DNA from: Thermostichus lividus PCC 6715 | GTDB lineage: Bacteria > Cyanobacteriota > Cyanobacteriia > Thermosynechococcales > Thermosynechococcaceae | Assembly: GCF_002754935.1 (NCBI RefSeq) | Contig: NZ_CP018092.1 | Coordinates: 372,001-436,000 of the forward strand | Direction: 5' to 3' | Length of the DNA stretch: 64,000 bases | Shown: in pieces, positions 1 through 10,777 of the stretch | How positions within the stretch are numbered: position 1 is the stretch's first letter | Layout of the letters: each line of letters begins with the position of its first letter | Notes under the pieces: generated by a model | Database searches by the model: none | Told to the model about the DNA's origin: nothing | Seen by the model: only the letters and a program-made list of their open reading frames with translations | Program-made: the position numbers and the translations under genes

Positions 1-786
1 AATGGTACCAATATCTTCCCAGTAGCCGTTAAAGACAAAGGTTTGCACACGGTGAGTACGAGCCGCCGCCGGAATAATTTCTTTGCCAAAGTCGGTGGCA
101 TCGGCCAGTTGTTGCAGCAAATCAATTAATACCTGCCGCTTAAACACATAAATGCCCATGGAGGCAATGTAGGGTTTACGGTGGGCGTCTTCGGCGCTGA
201 GGCCATAGCGGGTTGTATCAACACGCATCGATAGCAGAGCCTCCCCTTGGGGTTTTTCGCGGAAGTCTAGCACCCGACCGGTGCCGTCCACTTTGATCAG
301 CCCAAACCCAGAGGCAGCGGCTTCGTCCACCGGCAGCACCGAAAGGGTAATGTCTGCTTGGGTGTCGCGGTGGCGCTGGACAAACTGGCGATAGTCCATG
401 CGGTAGAGGTGATCCCCTGAGAGGATTAGGTACTCGTCCACGTCCCAATCGGCTAACAGCCAGAGGTATTGGCGCACGGCATCGGCAGTGCCCTGGAACC
501 AGTTGGGGTTTTCAGGGGTTTGCTGAGCCGCAAGGACTTCCACAAAACCATCGGTCAGCCCTGCAAAGGTGTAGGTGCGGGCAATATGACGGTTGAGGGA
601 GGCAGAGTTAAATTGGGTCAGGACGTAAATGGTGTTGATTTCGGAATTGATGCAGTTACTGACGGGAATATCGATCAGGCGGTACTTTCCGGCAAGAGGA
701 ACGGCAGGCTTGGCACGGCGTTTGGTGAGGGGATAGAGGCGCGTTCCGGCACCGCCTCCAAGAATAATCGCCAAGACTCGTTTCAT
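1..786 (-). CDS. glgC: Glucose-1-phosphate adenylyltransferase (ADP-glucose pyrophosphorylase), 3' end outside window
   Basis: Makes ADP-glucose from ATP and glucose-1-phosphate, the committed step of glycogen synthesis. Reading the minus strand from the ATG at 784-786 gives 262 codons that stay open to the window edge. The N-terminus has the nucleotide-binding signature [13 protein letters not shown], then [19 protein letters not shown], and further on [10 protein letters not shown] and [10 protein letters not shown], all typical of GlgC. The C-terminal half (left-handed beta-helix) lies beyond position 1. glgB is at 51.9 kb, so the glycogen genes are not in one operon here. Identification is secure; the only limitation is truncation by the window. 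Confidence 0.96.
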   Translation of the reverse strand, partial: MKRVLAIILGGGAGTRLYPLTKRRAKPAVPLAGKYRLIDIPVSNCINSEINTIYVLTQFNSASLNRHIARTYTFAGLTDGFVEVLAAQQTPENPNWFQGTADAVRQYLWLLADWDVDEYLILSGDHLYRMDYRQFVQRHRDTQADITLSVLPVDEAAASGFGLIKVDGTGRVLDFREKPQGEALLSMRVDTTRYGLSAEDAHRKPYIASMGIYVFKRQVLIDLLQQLADATDFGKEIIPAAARTHRVQTFVFNGYWEDIGTI

Positions 787-935
787 CAAAAACTCCATCT
801 GAACGGCCACATCAACAGTGTACGCCGTGGTTGGCATTTGATCTCATCTGGCTGTGGTAGTCAGGTTTCGGTAAAGAGTCGCCGCAATGGCATGATAATG
901 ATACTTGGTCGTTGATCCCACGCGGGGAGTTGGGC

Positions 936-1139
936 ATGGGGTTTGTGGATATGGCGATCGCCCAGTTGGCTGCTGACTACGGGGTTTCTGTAGAGGTGGT
1001 CTGTGATTGGTGCGATCGCCTTGGTATTCGCTATACCAGCCCGCAGACGCGCTTGCCCCTAGAAGATGCGAAAGCGATCATTCTGGCGTTGACCACCCCC
1101 CCTGCCAGCGATCAACGGGACACACCACCGCAATCGTAA
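936..1139 (+). CDS. Small HTH-like hypothetical protein (67 aa)
   Basis: Short open frame just upstream of psbV. The ATG at 936 is preferred over a TTG at 912. The product begins MGFVDMAIAQLAADYGVSVE and continues with a pattern (LAADYGVS..VV.D.CDRLGI) like a helix-turn-helix or the N-terminal helical module of translation factor IF-2. A possible role in binding nucleic acid is inference only. It contains a HIP1 octamer and has the codon style of the surrounding core genes, so it looks native. It ends 22 bp before psbV and could be cotranscribed with it. Confidence 0.6.
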   Translation: MGFVDMAIAQLAADYGVSVEVVCDWCDRLGIRYTSPQTRLPLEDAKAIILALTTPPASDQRDTPPQS

Positions 1140-1161
1140 GACCTGCTTTATTGGGAGAACT

Positions 1162-1653
1162 ATGTTAAAGAAATGTGTTTGGCTTGCGGTAGCTCTCTGC
1201 CTCTGCCTTTGGCCATTTACCACAGGCACCGCCATGGCTGCTGAACTAACCCCAGAGACGCTGACCGTCCCCCTCAACAGTGAAGGGAAAACGGTGACCC
1301 TCACCGAAAAGCAATATCAAGAAGGCAAGCGATTATTCCAGTATGCCTGTGCGTCCTGTCATGTGGGAGGTATCACTAAAACCAATCCTAACCTTGATCT
1401 GCGCACGGAAACCTTGGCGCTGGCTACCCCCCCTCGGGATACCATTGAGGGGTTGGTGGACTACATGAAAAACCCCACCACCTACGATGGCGAAGAGGAA
1501 ATTGCCGAGGTGCACCCCAGCCTGCGCAGTGCGGATATTTTCCCCAAAATGCGTAACCTGACGGAGCAAGATCTAGTGGCGATCGCGGGTCATATTCTCG
1601 TTGAGCCGAAAATTCTCGGGGATAAATGGGGTGGCGGCAAAATTTATTACTAA
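1162..1653 (+). CDS. psbV: Cytochrome c-550, extrinsic photosystem II subunit PsbV
   Basis: Lumenal haem protein that stabilises the oxygen-evolving Mn4CaO5 cluster of photosystem II in cyanobacteria. The 163-residue product has a signal peptide (about residues 1-26, cleavage after AMA) and a mature start AELTPETLTVPLN. The c-type haem motif CASCH is at residues 63-67, and the distal haem ligand is His118 in EVHPSL. Length and layout match the family exactly. It is followed after 27 bp by the paralogue psbV2 and then by petJ, so the three lumenal cytochromes form a probable operon. Confidence 0.97.
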   Translation: MLKKCVWLAVALCLCLWPFTTGTAMAAELTPETLTVPLNSEGKTVTLTEKQYQEGKRLFQYACASCHVGGITKTNPNLDLRTETLALATPPRDTIEGLVDYMKNPTTYDGEEEIAEVHPSLRSADIFPKMRNLTEQDLVAIAGHILVEPKILGDKWGGGKIYY

Positions 1654-1680
1654 CCAATAGACAAGGATTTGTCGAAACTC

Positions 1681-2199
1681 ATGCACCTAACTCGTTTTTG
1701 GGCACCGCGCCTAGGATTGCTCCTCCTGCTTGTTATGGTTTGGTGTTGGGGGGCGATCGCGACTCCAGCCGCTGCCAGTGGGGTTGACAATTACGTCATC
1801 CAGTACCTGAAAGCAACTGAGGCCATTGAACTGCCCCTCAATGACCGTGGCGATACTCGTGCCTTTACGCCCGAAGATCTCACCCGCGGTAAGCGCCTCT
1901 TTGAGGAAAACTGCAAAAACTGTCATGTGGGTGGCACGACCTTACCCAATCCCTTGGTGTCCTTGTCCTTAAAGGACCTCAAGGGAGCCGTGCCGCCTCG
2001 GGACAACATTGCGAGCTTAGTGGCGTTTCAGCGCCTGCCCATGTCCTACGATGGCAGCGAAGAAAGCTACTGGTGCCGCCAAGTGAGTGAGGATTGGCTC
2101 ACCACCAATCAGCTAGAGGATTTGGCGGCCTTTATTTTGCGCGCGGCAGCCGTGGCTCCCGGCTGGGGCACTGAAACCTTCGCCGACAGTGCTCCCTGA
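1681..2199 (+). CDS. psbV2: Cytochrome c-550-like protein PsbV2
   Basis: Paralogue of PsbV directly downstream of it. A hydrophobic signal sequence ending near AAAS is followed by the haem-binding motif CKNCH and the family pattern VPPRDNI...YDGSEE. Where PsbV has its distal His (EVHPSL), this protein has Cys (YWCRQV). His-Cys haem coordination has been described for PsbV2 of Thermosynechococcus. Start: ATG at 1681; an in-frame TTG at 1669 would add four residues. Its function is not settled in the literature, though it can associate with photosystem II. Adjacent to psbV and petJ. Confidence 0.93.
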   Translation: MHLTRFWAPRLGLLLLLVMVWCWGAIATPAAASGVDNYVIQYLKATEAIELPLNDRGDTRAFTPEDLTRGKRLFEENCKNCHVGGTTLPNPLVSLSLKDLKGAVPPRDNIASLVAFQRLPMSYDGSEESYWCRQVSEDWLTTNQLEDLAAFILRAAAVAPGWGTETFADSAP

Positions 2200-2283
2200 G
2201 TTGGGAACTTTGCTAAACTTGCCTTTGGTGACGTTTACACTCCTCACAGCGATTCTGACGCATTCCATGAAAGGAGAACTCCG

Positions 2284-2622
2284 TTGAAAAAACTATTGAT
2301 CAGTGTTTGCGCCTTGGCGATCGCCACGTTTATGGTGCTGACCCCCGCTGCCGTTGCAGCAGATTTGGCAAATGGCGCAAAAGTCTTTAGTGGGAACTGT
2401 GCGGCGTGCCACATGGGTGGTGGCAATGTGGTCATGGCCAACAAAACCCTTAAAAAAGAAGCCCTCGAACAATTTGGCATGAACTCTGAAGATGCCATTA
2501 TTTACCAAGTGCAACACGGCAAAAACGCTATGCCTGCCTTTGCTGGCCGCTTAACGGACGAGCAAATTCAAGACGTGGCCGCCTACGTGCTGGATCAAGC
2601 CGCCAAAGGTTGGGCTGGCTAA
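2284..2622 (+). CDS. petJ: Cytochrome c6 (soluble lumenal electron carrier)
   Basis: Carries electrons from cytochrome b6f to photosystem I (and to terminal oxidases) in the thylakoid lumen. 112 residues: signal peptide to about residue 25 (cleavage AVA/AD), haem motif CAACH at 39-43, methionine ligand Met83 in NAMPAF, and the C-terminal helix [13 protein letters not shown]. The start is an unusual TTG at 2284, chosen because a good ribosome-binding site (AAGGAGA) lies just upstream and the signal peptide [13 protein letters not shown] starts there. Last gene of the psbV-psbV2-petJ run. Confidence 0.96.
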   Translation: MKKLLISVCALAIATFMVLTPAAVAADLANGAKVFSGNCAACHMGGGNVVMANKTLKKEALEQFGMNSEDAIIYQVQHGKNAMPAFAGRLTDEQIQDVAAYVLDQAAKGWAG

Positions 2623-2994
2623 GGCTATTTGGCCAATAGCGCTCCTGCACTCTAGGGAAACGCAAATTGGGGAGCACGGGAGAGGGGTCAACTCACGCCC
2701 AACTCCCGTTCCCTAGCTAAGAAGTTGAGTGACGAACAAAACGATTTTTCGCAGAATCTTAACAATTCTTGCCTTGACTATCCGTAACCCAGAGAAATCC
2801 TTATAATGGTTGAGGCGGGACGTTTGTGTTGTTAATCTTGTTCCACTAAGCAATTATTACGGAATGCACTGTCGCCTTGGCTCTCCTTTAGATTTAGAGT
2901 CGTGGCGTTTTTCAGTCGCTACAGCTTAGAACTTGAACAGTGACAACCCTCTGATTTACCGCCTGCTTAAATCAACGTTTCTGTTTTCAGACCC
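2623..2994 (+). promoter_or_regulatory. Intergenic region petJ-gltS with candidate gltS promoter
   Basis: 372 bp without a gene. Just after petJ is a weak hairpin (GCTATT-TGGCC-AATAGC) with no T-tract. At 2802-2807 there is a perfect -10 hexamer TATAAT. A TTGACT at 2774-2779 resembles a -35 box, but the 22 bp spacing is long, so the -35 assignment is doubtful. If transcription starts just after 2807 the gltS leader is about 180 nt. I looked for a GTA-N8-TAC NtcA site and saw no convincing one. Confidence 0.4.
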
Positions 2995-5900
2995 ATGCAA
3001 CAACCCTCCCCTTTTTCCCCAGCCAGCGCTACCACCCTGAATAATGGTTACCATGGACAACCTTGGCTTGTGGAAGAGCGAGATGCCTGTGGCGTTGGCT
3101 TTGTCGCCCACCGCAAAGGGATGGCGAGTCACCGAATTGTGGCGCAAGCCCTAGAGGGTCTGATCTGCTTAGAACACCGCGGCGGTTGCAGCGCCGATCG
3201 CGACTCTGGGGATGGCGCTGGGATTATGACCGCGATTCCGTGGGAGCTATTACCCGAGTTTGGCATTCCGCGGCAGCGGATTGGGGTAGCCATGATCTTT
3301 TTGCCCCAAGGGGCGGCAACGGCAGCGGCAAAAGAAATTGTGGAGCGGGTGCTCAGTCAAAATGAACTGCGGTTGCTCGGCTGGCGCACCGTACCGGTTC
3401 ACCCTGAAGTTCTGGGTGTACAAGCCAAGCAAAATCAACCTCAAATTGAGCAACTGTTTGTGGCGTCCAGCAGGGCAAGCGGTGACGAGCTAGAGCGGCA
3501 GCTATACCTCACCCGTAAGCGTATTGAACGTGCCGTTGCCCAAACCACCGCCGAGTGGCGGCAAGACTTTTACATCTGTTCGTTTTCCACCCGCACCATT
3601 GTCTATAAGGGAATGGTGCGCTCAGTGGTGTTAGCTCAGTTTTACGACGACCTGCGCAACCCTAACTACGTCAGCCCGTTTGCCCTGTACCATCGCCGCT
3701 TTAGCACCAATACCATGCCGAAGTGGCCTCTGGCACAGCCGATGCGGATGCTGGGTCACAACGGGGAAATTAATACCCTCTTGGGGAATATCAACTGGAT
3801 GCGGGCACGCCAATCGCAGTTGGCTCATCCCTACTGGCAAGGTGCCTTTGAAGACTTAACCCCAATTGTGAACGCTGACAATAGCGACTCTGCCAATCTG
3901 GATAATGTGCTAGAGTTACTGGTGCAATCGGGTCGCCACCCCCTGCACGCCATGATGATGCTGGTGCCGGAGGCTTACCAAAATCAACCGGATCTAGCAG
4001 AGCACCCTGAAGTGGTGGACTTTTACGAATACTACAGCGGTATTCAGGAAGCGTGGGATGGGCCTGCGTTGGTAGCGTTTTCCGATGGCAAAATTGTTGG
4101 TGCCACCCTTGATCGCAATGGCCTGCGCCCTGCCCGCTACACCTTGACCACCGACGATTTGGTGATTGTTTCTTCGGAAGCGGGCAGTATTCAAATTGCC
4201 GAAGACACGGTTCTAGAAAAAGGTCGGCTTGGCCCAGGGCAAATGATTGCCGTCGATCTGGAGCACCAAGAATTACTCACCAACTGGGAAATTAAACAGC
4301 GGGTGGCGCAGCAGCAGCCCTACGGCGAATGGCTGAAAACCTATCGCCAAGAACTGGTGCCCCAAGCCTACTGGGAAGCGCCGCAACTCGACAGCACCAC
4401 CTGCTTGCAACAGCAGACCGCCTTTGGCTTTAGTGCCGAAGATGTGGAGATGGTAATCGAGGCCATGGCCAAGGATGGCAAGGAGCCGACGTTTTGTATG
4501 GGGGATGATATTCCCTTGGCGGTGCTTTCGTCGCAGCCCCATCTCCTTTACGACTACTTCAAGCAGCGCTTTGCCCAAGTCACGAATCCGCCCATTGACC
4601 CATTGCGCGAGAAGCTGGTGATGTCCCTTGTGACGCGCTTGGGAGCGCGGGGGAATCTTTTGGTAGAGTCTCCAGAGGATGCACGGCTGCTACAACTCAA
4701 TTCGCCCATTATTAACGAGGCGGAACTCGCAGAGATTCTCAAGGCTCCCTTTGGCACTGTGCGGCTTTCGACGCAATTTGCCATTGATCAAGGCCCAAGT
4801 GGGCTGGAAGTGGCGGTGAAGCGCCTCTGTGAGCAGGCGGCTGCCGCGGTTCAGGCTGGCTCTGCCATTTTAGTTCTCAGCGATCGCCACAATGGAGCCG
4901 GTGAGTTACAGATGGTTGCTGCGGACACTTCCTATATTCCGCCGTTATTAGCAGTAGGGGCGGTACACCATCACCTCATTGCCCAAGGCATTCGTCGGCG
5001 GGTCTCCTTGGTAGTGGAAACAGCCCAATGCTGGAGTACGCATCACTTTGCCTGTCTCATTGGCTATGGTGCCGGTGCTGTGTGCCCTTACCTCACGTGG
5101 GAGACCATCCGCCAGTGGTGGCACAGCGATCGCACCCAAAACCTGATGGCTAAAGGCAAGCTGGCCAGTATTGATTTGCAAACCGCCCAAGCCAACTACC
5201 GCAAAGCCATTGAAGAGGGACTGCTGAAAATTCTTTCCAAAATGGGAATTTCCTTAATTGCCAGCTATCGCGGTGCCCAAATTTTTGAGGCCATTGGCAT
5301 TGGGGATGATCTGCTCAACACGGCTTTTATTGGCACCACCTCTCGGGTGGGCGGCTTAACCCTGCGGGATTTAGCCCAGGAAACAATTACCTTCCACCAC
5401 AAAGCCTTCCCGGAACTGACGAGCAAGAAGCTGGAAAACTTTGGGTTTGTGCAGTTCCGTCCGGGGGGTGAGTACCACATGAACAACCCGGAAATGGCCA
5501 AAGCCCTGCACAAGGCGGTGACGGCCAATCGCTATGACCACTACGAGACGTATCGGCAGCAGTTGACGGGTCGCCCCCCTACGGCTCTGCGGGATTTGTT
5601 GGAGTTCCGCAGCGATCGCCCCAGTATTCCCTTAGAGCACGTCGAGCCTGCCAGCGAAATTGTCAAACGCTTCTGCACTGGCGGGATGTCCTTGGGGGCA
5701 CTCTCACGGGAAGCTCACGAGGTGCTAGCGATCGCCATGAATCGCCTTGGTGGCAAATCCAACTCCGGTGAAGGGGGCGAAGACCCAGTGCGGTTCCAAG
5801 TGCTCAACGATGTGGATGCTGAAGGGCGATCGCCCCAGTTGCCCCACCTACGAGGGCTGCGGAACGGCGACACCGCTAGTTCTGCCATTAAACAGGTGGC

Positions 5901-7632
5901 CTCCGGGCGCTTTGGGGTAACCCCCGAATACCTGACCCATGCCCAACAAATTGAAATTAAAATTGCCCAAGGTGCAAAACCTGGTGAAGGCGGTCAACTG
6001 CCGGGCACGAAAGTCAGCCCCTACATTGCGATGCTGCGGCGATCGAAGCCTGGGGTCTCCCTGATTTCGCCACCGCCGCACCACGACATTTACTCCATCG
6101 AGGACTTGGCGCAACTGATCTTTGATCTGCACCAGATTAATCCCCAAGCTCAGGTCTCGGTGAAGCTCGTGGCGGAAATTGGCATTGGTACCATTGCCGC
6201 GGGAGTGGCCAAAGCTAATGCCGATGTGATTCAAATTTCTGGTCACGATGGCGGCACGGGTGCGTCTCCCTTGAGTTCCATTAAGCACGCCGGTAGTCCG
6301 TGGGAACTGGGGTTAACGGAAGTTCACCGTGTTCTTTTAGACAATCAACTGCGCGATCGCGTTGTCCTGCGGGTTGATGGCGGTCTCAAGTGCGGCTGGG
6401 ACGTGGTGATGGGGGCGCTGATGGGAGCCGAAGAATTTGGGTTTGGCTCAGTGGCCATGATTGCCGAGGGCTGTATTATGGCGCGTATTTGCCACACCAA
6501 TAACTGCCCGGTAGGCGTTGCCACCCAAAAAGAAGAACTGCGCCAACGTTTCCCCGGTATGCCTGAGCATGTGGTTAACTTCTTCCTGTTTATTGCCGAA
6601 GAGGTGCGCTCAATCTTAGCCAAGCTTGGTTACCGGTCGTTGCAAGATGTGGTAGGGCGTGCGGATCTGCTGATTCCTCGCCAAGATATTCAGTTGGCCA
6701 AAACCGCTGCCCTCAACCTCGACTGCTTAACTAAGCTGCCGGATACCCGCAGCGATCGCCGCTGGCTACAGCACGAAACCGTTCATAGTAATGGTGCAGT
6801 GCTTGACGATGAGATTTTGGCGCGACCCGAAGTGCAAACCGCCATTGCCAAGCAGCAGACGGTCGAACTAGAGTTACCCATTGTCAACACCGATCGCACG
6901 GTAGGGGCGCGCATTGCCGGTGCCATTGCCAAGCAGTATGGCAACACTGGCTTTGAAGGGCAAATCACCCTCAACTTCTACGGGAGTGCTGGTCAGAGCT
7001 TTGGTGCCTTTAACCTACCGGGGATGATCCTGCGGCTAACTGGCGAAGCCAACGACTACGTGGGCAAGGGAATGCACGGTGGCGAACTCATCATTAAACC
7101 CAAGCCGAACGCCCCTTACACCGCTGCTGAGAACGTCATTATCGGCAATACCTGTCTCTACGGTGCCACGGGTGGGGTACTCTTTGCCAATGGCCGTGCT
7201 GGCGAGCGCTTTGCAGTACGTAACTCGAAGGCGCAAGCCGTGGTTGAAGGAACCGGCGATCATTGCTGCGAGTATATGACAGGCGGTGTCGTCGTGGTGC
7301 TCGGCACTACAGGGCGTAACGTTGGGGCAGGGATGACCGGTGGCTTGGCCTATATCCTTGATGAGGCAGGCACCTTCCCCGCTAAAGTTAATCCCGAAAT
7401 TGTCAAGCTCCAGCGGGTCACCTCCGCCATTGGTGCAGCGCAACTGCGGCAACTCATTACGGCGCATCGCGATCGCACGGGCAGCGCCAAGGCCGCTATG
7501 ATTCTGGAGGAGTGGGAGCGTTACTTGCCGCTCTTTTGGCAAGTCGTTCCGCCCTCGGAGGCCAACAGCCCCGAAGTGGTGGGTGAGGTTGCCGTTGATA
7601 CGGCCGATAAGGTGCTAAGTCCACTCTCGTGA
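2995..7632 (+). CDS. gltS: Ferredoxin-dependent glutamate synthase (Fd-GOGAT)
   Basis: Makes two glutamates from glutamine and 2-oxoglutarate with reduced ferredoxin; with glutamine synthetase it is the main ammonium assimilation route. 1545 residues, the usual size. A propeptide precedes the class II amidotransferase nucleophile Cys32 (ERDACGVGF), followed by the central domain, the FMN-binding synthase domain ([22 protein letters not shown]) and the 3Fe-4S cysteines at about 1160, 1166 and 1171 ([16 protein letters not shown]). The C-terminal GXGXG beta-helix domain carries repeated G.GMTGG and VVEGTGDH stretches. No separate small NADPH subunit gene is adjacent, which fits the ferredoxin type. 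Contains many HIP1 sites. Confidence 0.97.
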   Translation: MQQPSPFSPASATTLNNGYHGQPWLVEERDACGVGFVAHRKGMASHRIVAQALEGLICLEHRGGCSADRDSGDGAGIMTAIPWELLPEFGIPRQRIGVAMIFLPQGAATAAAKEIVERVLSQNELRLLGWRTVPVHPEVLGVQAKQNQPQIEQLFVASSRASGDELERQLYLTRKRIERAVAQTTAEWRQDFYICSFSTRTIVYKGMVRSVVLAQFYDDLRNPNYVSPFALYHRRFSTNTMPKWPLAQPMRMLGHNGEINTLLGNINWMRARQSQLAHPYWQGAFEDLTPIVNADNSDSANLDNVLELLVQSGRHPLHAMMMLVPEAYQNQPDLAEHPEVVDFYEYYSGIQEAWDGPALVAFSDGKIVGATLDRNGLRPARYTLTTDDLVIVSSEAGSIQIAEDTVLEKGRLGPGQMIAVDLEHQELLTNWEIKQRVAQQQPYGEWLKTYRQELVPQAYWEAPQLDSTTCLQQQTAFGFSAEDVEMVIEAMAKDGKEPTFCMGDDIPLAVLSSQPHLLYDYFKQRFAQVTNPPIDPLREKLVMSLVTRLGARGNLLVESPEDARLLQLNSPIINEAELAEILKAPFGTVRLSTQFAIDQGPSGLEVAVKRLCEQAAAAVQAGSAILVLSDRHNGAGELQMVAADTSYIPPLLAVGAVHHHLIAQGIRRRVSLVVETAQCWSTHHFACLIGYGAGAVCPYLTWETIRQWWHSDRTQNLMAKGKLASIDLQTAQANYRKAIEEGLLKILSKMGISLIASYRGAQIFEAIGIGDDLLNTAFIGTTSRVGGLTLRDLAQETITFHHKAFPELTSKKLENFGFVQFRPGGEYHMNNPEMAKALHKAVTANRYDHYETYRQQLTGRPPTALRDLLEFRSDRPSIPLEHVEPASEIVKRFCTGGMSLGALSREAHEVLAIAMNRLGGKSNSGEGGEDPVRFQVLNDVDAEGRSPQLPHLRGLRNGDTASSAIKQVASGRFGVTPEYLTHAQQIEIKIAQGAKPGEGGQLPGTKVSPYIAMLRRSKPGVSLISPPPHHDIYSIEDLAQLIFDLHQINPQAQVSVKLVAEIGIGTIAAGVAKANADVIQISGHDGGTGASPLSSIKHAGSPWELGLTEVHRVLLDNQLRDRVVLRVDGGLKCGWDVVMGALMGAEEFGFGSVAMIAEGCIMARICHTNNCPVGVATQKEELRQRFPGMPEHVVNFFLFIAEEVRSILAKLGYRSLQDVVGRADLLIPRQDIQLAKTAALNLDCLTKLPDTRSDRRWLQHETVHSNGAVLDDEILARPEVQTAIAKQQTVELELPIVNTDRTVGARIAGAIAKQYGNTGFEGQITLNFYGSAGQSFGAFNLPGMILRLTGEANDYVGKGMHGGELIIKPKPNAPYTAAENVIIGNTCLYGATGGVLFANGRAGERFAVRNSKAQAVVEGTGDHCCEYMTGGVVVVLGTTGRNVGAGMTGGLAYILDEAGTFPAKVNPEIVKLQRVTSAIGAAQLRQLITAHRDRTGSAKAAMILEEWERYLPLFWQVVPPSEANSPEVVGEVAVDTADKVLSPLS

Positions 7633-7719
7633 AAACTGCCGTCAGCGTGATCCCCAAATACTGCATTCTGTTCTATCCTATGGTCAATGACTGAATGCGG
7701 AACTGCTACGAGAGACCCT

Positions 7720-8652
7720 ATGCACATTCGCCGCCGTCCCCCCAATCCTGCCGTGACGGTTCATACCCTCCATTATCAAGTTCCTGTGGTGGACGGGGAA
7801 CCCCGCCATATTCTGGAAAAAATTGTTTGGCACAAAGAGCAGGAGGTTGAGCAACTGCGCGACAGCCTCCCGCTAGCAGAGTTACAACGCCAAGTGCTGA
7901 ATGCGCCGCCAGTGCGGTCGTTGATTGATGCGCTGCGATCGCCAGTGACCCGGCCTGCCCTCATTGCCGAAGTGAAGAAGGCCTCCCCCAGTAAAGGGGT
8001 GATCCGTGCCAACTTTAATCCGGTGGCGATCGCCCACGCCTACGCGGCTGCCGGTGCCACCTGTATCTCTGTACTAACAGACAGTGAGTTTTTCCAAGGG
8101 AGTTTTGAGTATCTCGAGCAGATTCGATCCGCCGTTGAGCTACCGCTATTGTGCAAAGACTTTATCATCTACCCCTACCAGATGTTTCTGGCGCGGTTAC
8201 GGGGCGCTGACGCGGTACTGCTGATTGCGGCCATCCTTTGCGATCGCGATTTGGACTATTTTCTGCGCATTGCTAACAGCTTGGGAATGACTGCCCTCGT
8301 TGAAGTGCACACGGCCAGTGAAATGGAGCGAGTCTTGGCTCTTGAAGGGGTACAGCTTGTGGGCATTAATAACCGTAATCTTGAGGACTTTAGTGTGAAT
8401 TTGGCGACTACAGAGGCACTCTTGGCAACCTATGGCGGACAACTGTGCGATCGCGGGATTGTGGTGGTCAGCGAGTCAGGCATCCACGAGCAGGCTCACG
8501 TTGAGCGGGTGGCAGCCGCTGGTGCCCAAGCCGTGTTAGTCGGAGAATCCTTAATGCGGCAGACTGCAGACACTGCCCACCTCAGTGACGAAGCGCAGAT
8601 CCAGCAGCGCATTCAGCAGTTATTCCCTGAACTTGTACAGGTATGCCCCTAA
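7720..8652 (+). CDS. trpC: Indole-3-glycerol phosphate synthase
   Basis: Closes the indole ring in tryptophan biosynthesis (CdRP to indole-3-glycerol phosphate). About 310 residues, a TIM barrel with the family motifs [34 protein letters not shown] and VSESGI. The cyanobacterial form has an N-terminal extension starting [12 protein letters not shown], so the ATG at 7720 is preferred; an upstream in-frame ATG at 7687 adds 11 residues of no recognisable character. The stop overlaps the start of the next gene by 10 bp, so the two are cotranscribed. The other trp gene in the window is trpE at 55.8 kb on the other strand. Confidence 0.96.
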   Translation: MHIRRRPPNPAVTVHTLHYQVPVVDGEPRHILEKIVWHKEQEVEQLRDSLPLAELQRQVLNAPPVRSLIDALRSPVTRPALIAEVKKASPSKGVIRANFNPVAIAHAYAAAGATCISVLTDSEFFQGSFEYLEQIRSAVELPLLCKDFIIYPYQMFLARLRGADAVLLIAAILCDRDLDYFLRIANSLGMTALVEVHTASEMERVLALEGVQLVGINNRNLEDFSVNLATTEALLATYGGQLCDRGIVVVSESGIHEQAHVERVAAAGAQAVLVGESLMRQTADTAHLSDEAQIQQRIQQLFPELVQVCP

Positions 8653-9362
8653 AGGCCATTCTCTTCGACTTTAACGGCGTCATCTTGGACGACGAGCCGA
8701 TTCATGCCGCCCTTATTGATGAGATTCTCCTTCAGGAAAACCTGCGCCCCCAGCGGGGGGAGTACGACCAGTTTTGTCTTGGCCGCAGCGATCGCGCCTG
8801 CCTTGATAACCTGCTGAGTCGGCGCGGTCGTGTCATCACGGCTGACTATTTAGAGACCCTGATTCGCAAAAAAGCAGTCGCCTACCAGCAATGGTTCACT
8901 AACAGTGATCCGTTGCCGTTCTTCGCCGGTGCCCTGCCATTATTGCAACACCTGCGGGGATCAGGCCTAAAAATTGCCATTGTGACGGGAGCGCTGCGAT
9001 CAGAGGTCACCTTGGCCTTAGCACGCGCAGAGATGACATCCGCCGTTGACTGTATCGTCAGTGCTGAAGAGGTGGATCGCGGCAAACCCTATCCTGACCC
9101 CTATCAGCGGGCACTAGAGCGCTTACAGCAGCAGTTTCCAGAACTGGCTCTGGCGGCTAGCGACTGCTTAGCCATTGAAGATACGTTTGCAGGCATTGAG
9201 TCGGCAAAAGCAGCAGGCATACGGGTGATGGGCGTTGCCCACACATACCCCTTTCATATGCTGCAACGCCGCTGCCACTGGGTTCTGGATCGCCTCGATC
9301 AGTTTGAGTTAGAACAGGTTGCGGCAGTATTTAGCCGCAATGCTGCAGTCAGTTGTCGCTAG
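8643..9362 (+). CDS. HAD-superfamily hydrolase (beta-phosphoglucomutase-like)
   Basis: 239-residue HAD phosphatase/phosphomutase. Motif I is [11 protein letters not shown] (nucleophile Asp, with Asn where many relatives have D.DGV). Motif II is IVTGAL, motif III Lys is in [14 protein letters not shown], and motif IV is [16 protein letters not shown]. The helical cap lies between motifs I and II, as in the beta-phosphoglucomutase/phosphatase group. The substrate cannot be told from the sequence. Translationally coupled to trpC by a 10 bp overlap. Its stop (9360-9362) overlaps the stop codon of the convergent pntB. Confidence 0.85.
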   Translation: MPLKAILFDFNGVILDDEPIHAALIDEILLQENLRPQRGEYDQFCLGRSDRACLDNLLSRRGRVITADYLETLIRKKAVAYQQWFTNSDPLPFFAGALPLLQHLRGSGLKIAIVTGALRSEVTLALARAEMTSAVDCIVSAEEVDRGKPYPDPYQRALERLQQQFPELALAASDCLAIEDTFAGIESAKAAGIRVMGVAHTYPFHMLQRRCHWVLDRLDQFELEQVAAVFSRNAAVSCR

Positions 9363-10777
9363 AGCTGTTTCACCTCAGTAATCAGCTTATTCAGCACATC
9401 TTTGGCACTGCCAAACATCATCAGGGTTTTATCTTTGTAGAACAACTCATTGTCAATACCGGCAAAACCAGGGCTGAGACTACGCTTAATCACGATGGTG
9501 TGCCGCGCCCGATCCACATCCAGAATGGGCATCCCATACACCGGACTGCCGGGGTTGGTGCGGGCTGCCGGATTGACCACATCATTGGCTCCAATGACTA
9601 GGGCAACATCCACATTCTCAAATTCAGGGTTGATGTCCTCCATGTCCTTGAGTTGCGGATAGGGAACATTCGCCTCTGCCAGCAGTACATTCATGTGCCC
9701 TGGCATCCGTCCGGCCACGGGATGAATGGCATACTTAACCTCTACCCCTAGCCGCTCCAGTTGATCCGCCAATTCCTTAACACTGTGCTGCGCTTGGGCA
9801 ACTGCCATGCCATAGCCCGGTACAATCACCACCGACTTGGCATAGCCCAGCATCATGGCGCTTTCTTCCGAGTCAATGGTGCGAACCGTCTTGGGAGTGG
9901 CTGCGCTGGTGACGCCACTCGCTGCTTTAGCACCGCCGCCGCCAAAGCCACTAAAGAGCACATTGGCCAAGGAGCGATTCATGGCCTTGCACATAATCTG
10001 GGTCAGAATTAAGCCGGAAGCACCAACAAGGGCACCGGCAATAATTAGCATACTGTTGCCAACAATAAACCCTGCTGCACTTGCCGCTAAACCAGAGAGG
10101 GAGTTCAACAGCGAAATTACAACGGGCATATCGGCGCCCCCAATGGGGATGACAAAAAGAACCCCCAAGACACCGGCGATCGCCACCAAGCTCCAAAATA
10201 GACCCATCTGGGACGGATCCAGCCAGATGAGAACACTGGTGGCCAAAAACGCAACCAGTAAGCCAAGATTAATACCCTGCTGCATAGGGAAGATCACAGG
10301 CGTTCCGGAAATGAGTCCCTGCAACTTGCCAAAGGCCACTAAGCTGCCGGTCAGGGTAACCCCGCCAATGAGCACCCCTAAAATAATCGTCACAAGGGTA
10401 CTCAGGGGGAGCGGCTCGCCAACGGCCACAATGCGGCAAAATTCGCCAATCCCCACCAAGGCTGAGGCTGCACCGCCCAAACCGTTGAGCAGCCCGACCA
10501 TCTGCGGCATAGCGGTCATCTCCACCTTGTAGGCGGCCACTGCCCCAATGATGCTCCCCAAACCAATCGCGGCCAAAATGCCCGTATAGCTAATAATTTG
10601 CCGATCTAAAAGGGTCACAACAATGGCTAGGAGCATTCCCAAAGCAGCAAGGCGATTCCCTTGGCGGGCGGTTGCGGGTGACCCTAATTGTTTGAGGCCA
10701 ACAATAAATAGGGCGGCCGCCCCCAAATAGCTTAAGTCTTCAATCCGTGTTAACCAATCCATGGCACTCTGCCTCAC
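9359..10777 (-). CDS. pntB: NAD(P) transhydrogenase subunit beta
   Basis: Membrane subunit of the proton-pumping transhydrogenase that moves hydride between NADH and NADP+. 472 residues: about eight hydrophobic segments in the first 280, then the NADP(H)-binding domain III with GYGMAVAQAQH, HPVAGRMPGHMNVLLAEA, GANDVVNPAA and PGSPVYGMPIL. The start codon overlaps the end of pntA2 by 4 bp, so it is the last gene of a pntA1-pntA2-pntB operon. Its stop codon overlaps that of the convergent HAD gene, leaving no space for a terminator between them. Confidence 0.96.
   Translation of the reverse strand: MRQSAMDWLTRIEDLSYLGAAALFIVGLKQLGSPATARQGNRLAALGMLLAIVVTLLDRQIISYTGILAAIGLGSIIGAVAAYKVEMTAMPQMVGLLNGLGGAASALVGIGEFCRIVAVGEPLPLSTLVTIILGVLIGGVTLTGSLVAFGKLQGLISGTPVIFPMQQGINLGLLVAFLATSVLIWLDPSQMGLFWSLVAIAGVLGVLFVIPIGGADMPVVISLLNSLSGLAASAAGFIVGNSMLIIAGALVGASGLILTQIMCKAMNRSLANVLFSGFGGGGAKAASGVTSAATPKTVRTIDSEESAMMLGYAKSVVIVPGYGMAVAQAQHSVKELADQLERLGVEVKYAIHPVAGRMPGHMNVLLAEANVPYPQLKDMEDINPEFENVDVALVIGANDVVNPAARTNPGSPVYGMPILDVDRARHTIVIKRSLSPGFAGIDNELFYKDKTLMMFGSAKDVLNKLITEVKQL

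Noticed and set aside
469-915. 148-codon plus-strand frame
   Set aside because: Antisense to glgC and its upstream region; glgC motifs are unambiguous.
2623-2994. NtcA-binding site upstream of gltS
   Set aside because: No GTA-N8-TAC at a suitable distance from the TATAAT box was found.
9855-10532. Long open frame of 225 codons on the plus strand
   Set aside because: Fully antisense to pntB, which has complete family motifs; composition is that of a shadow frame.
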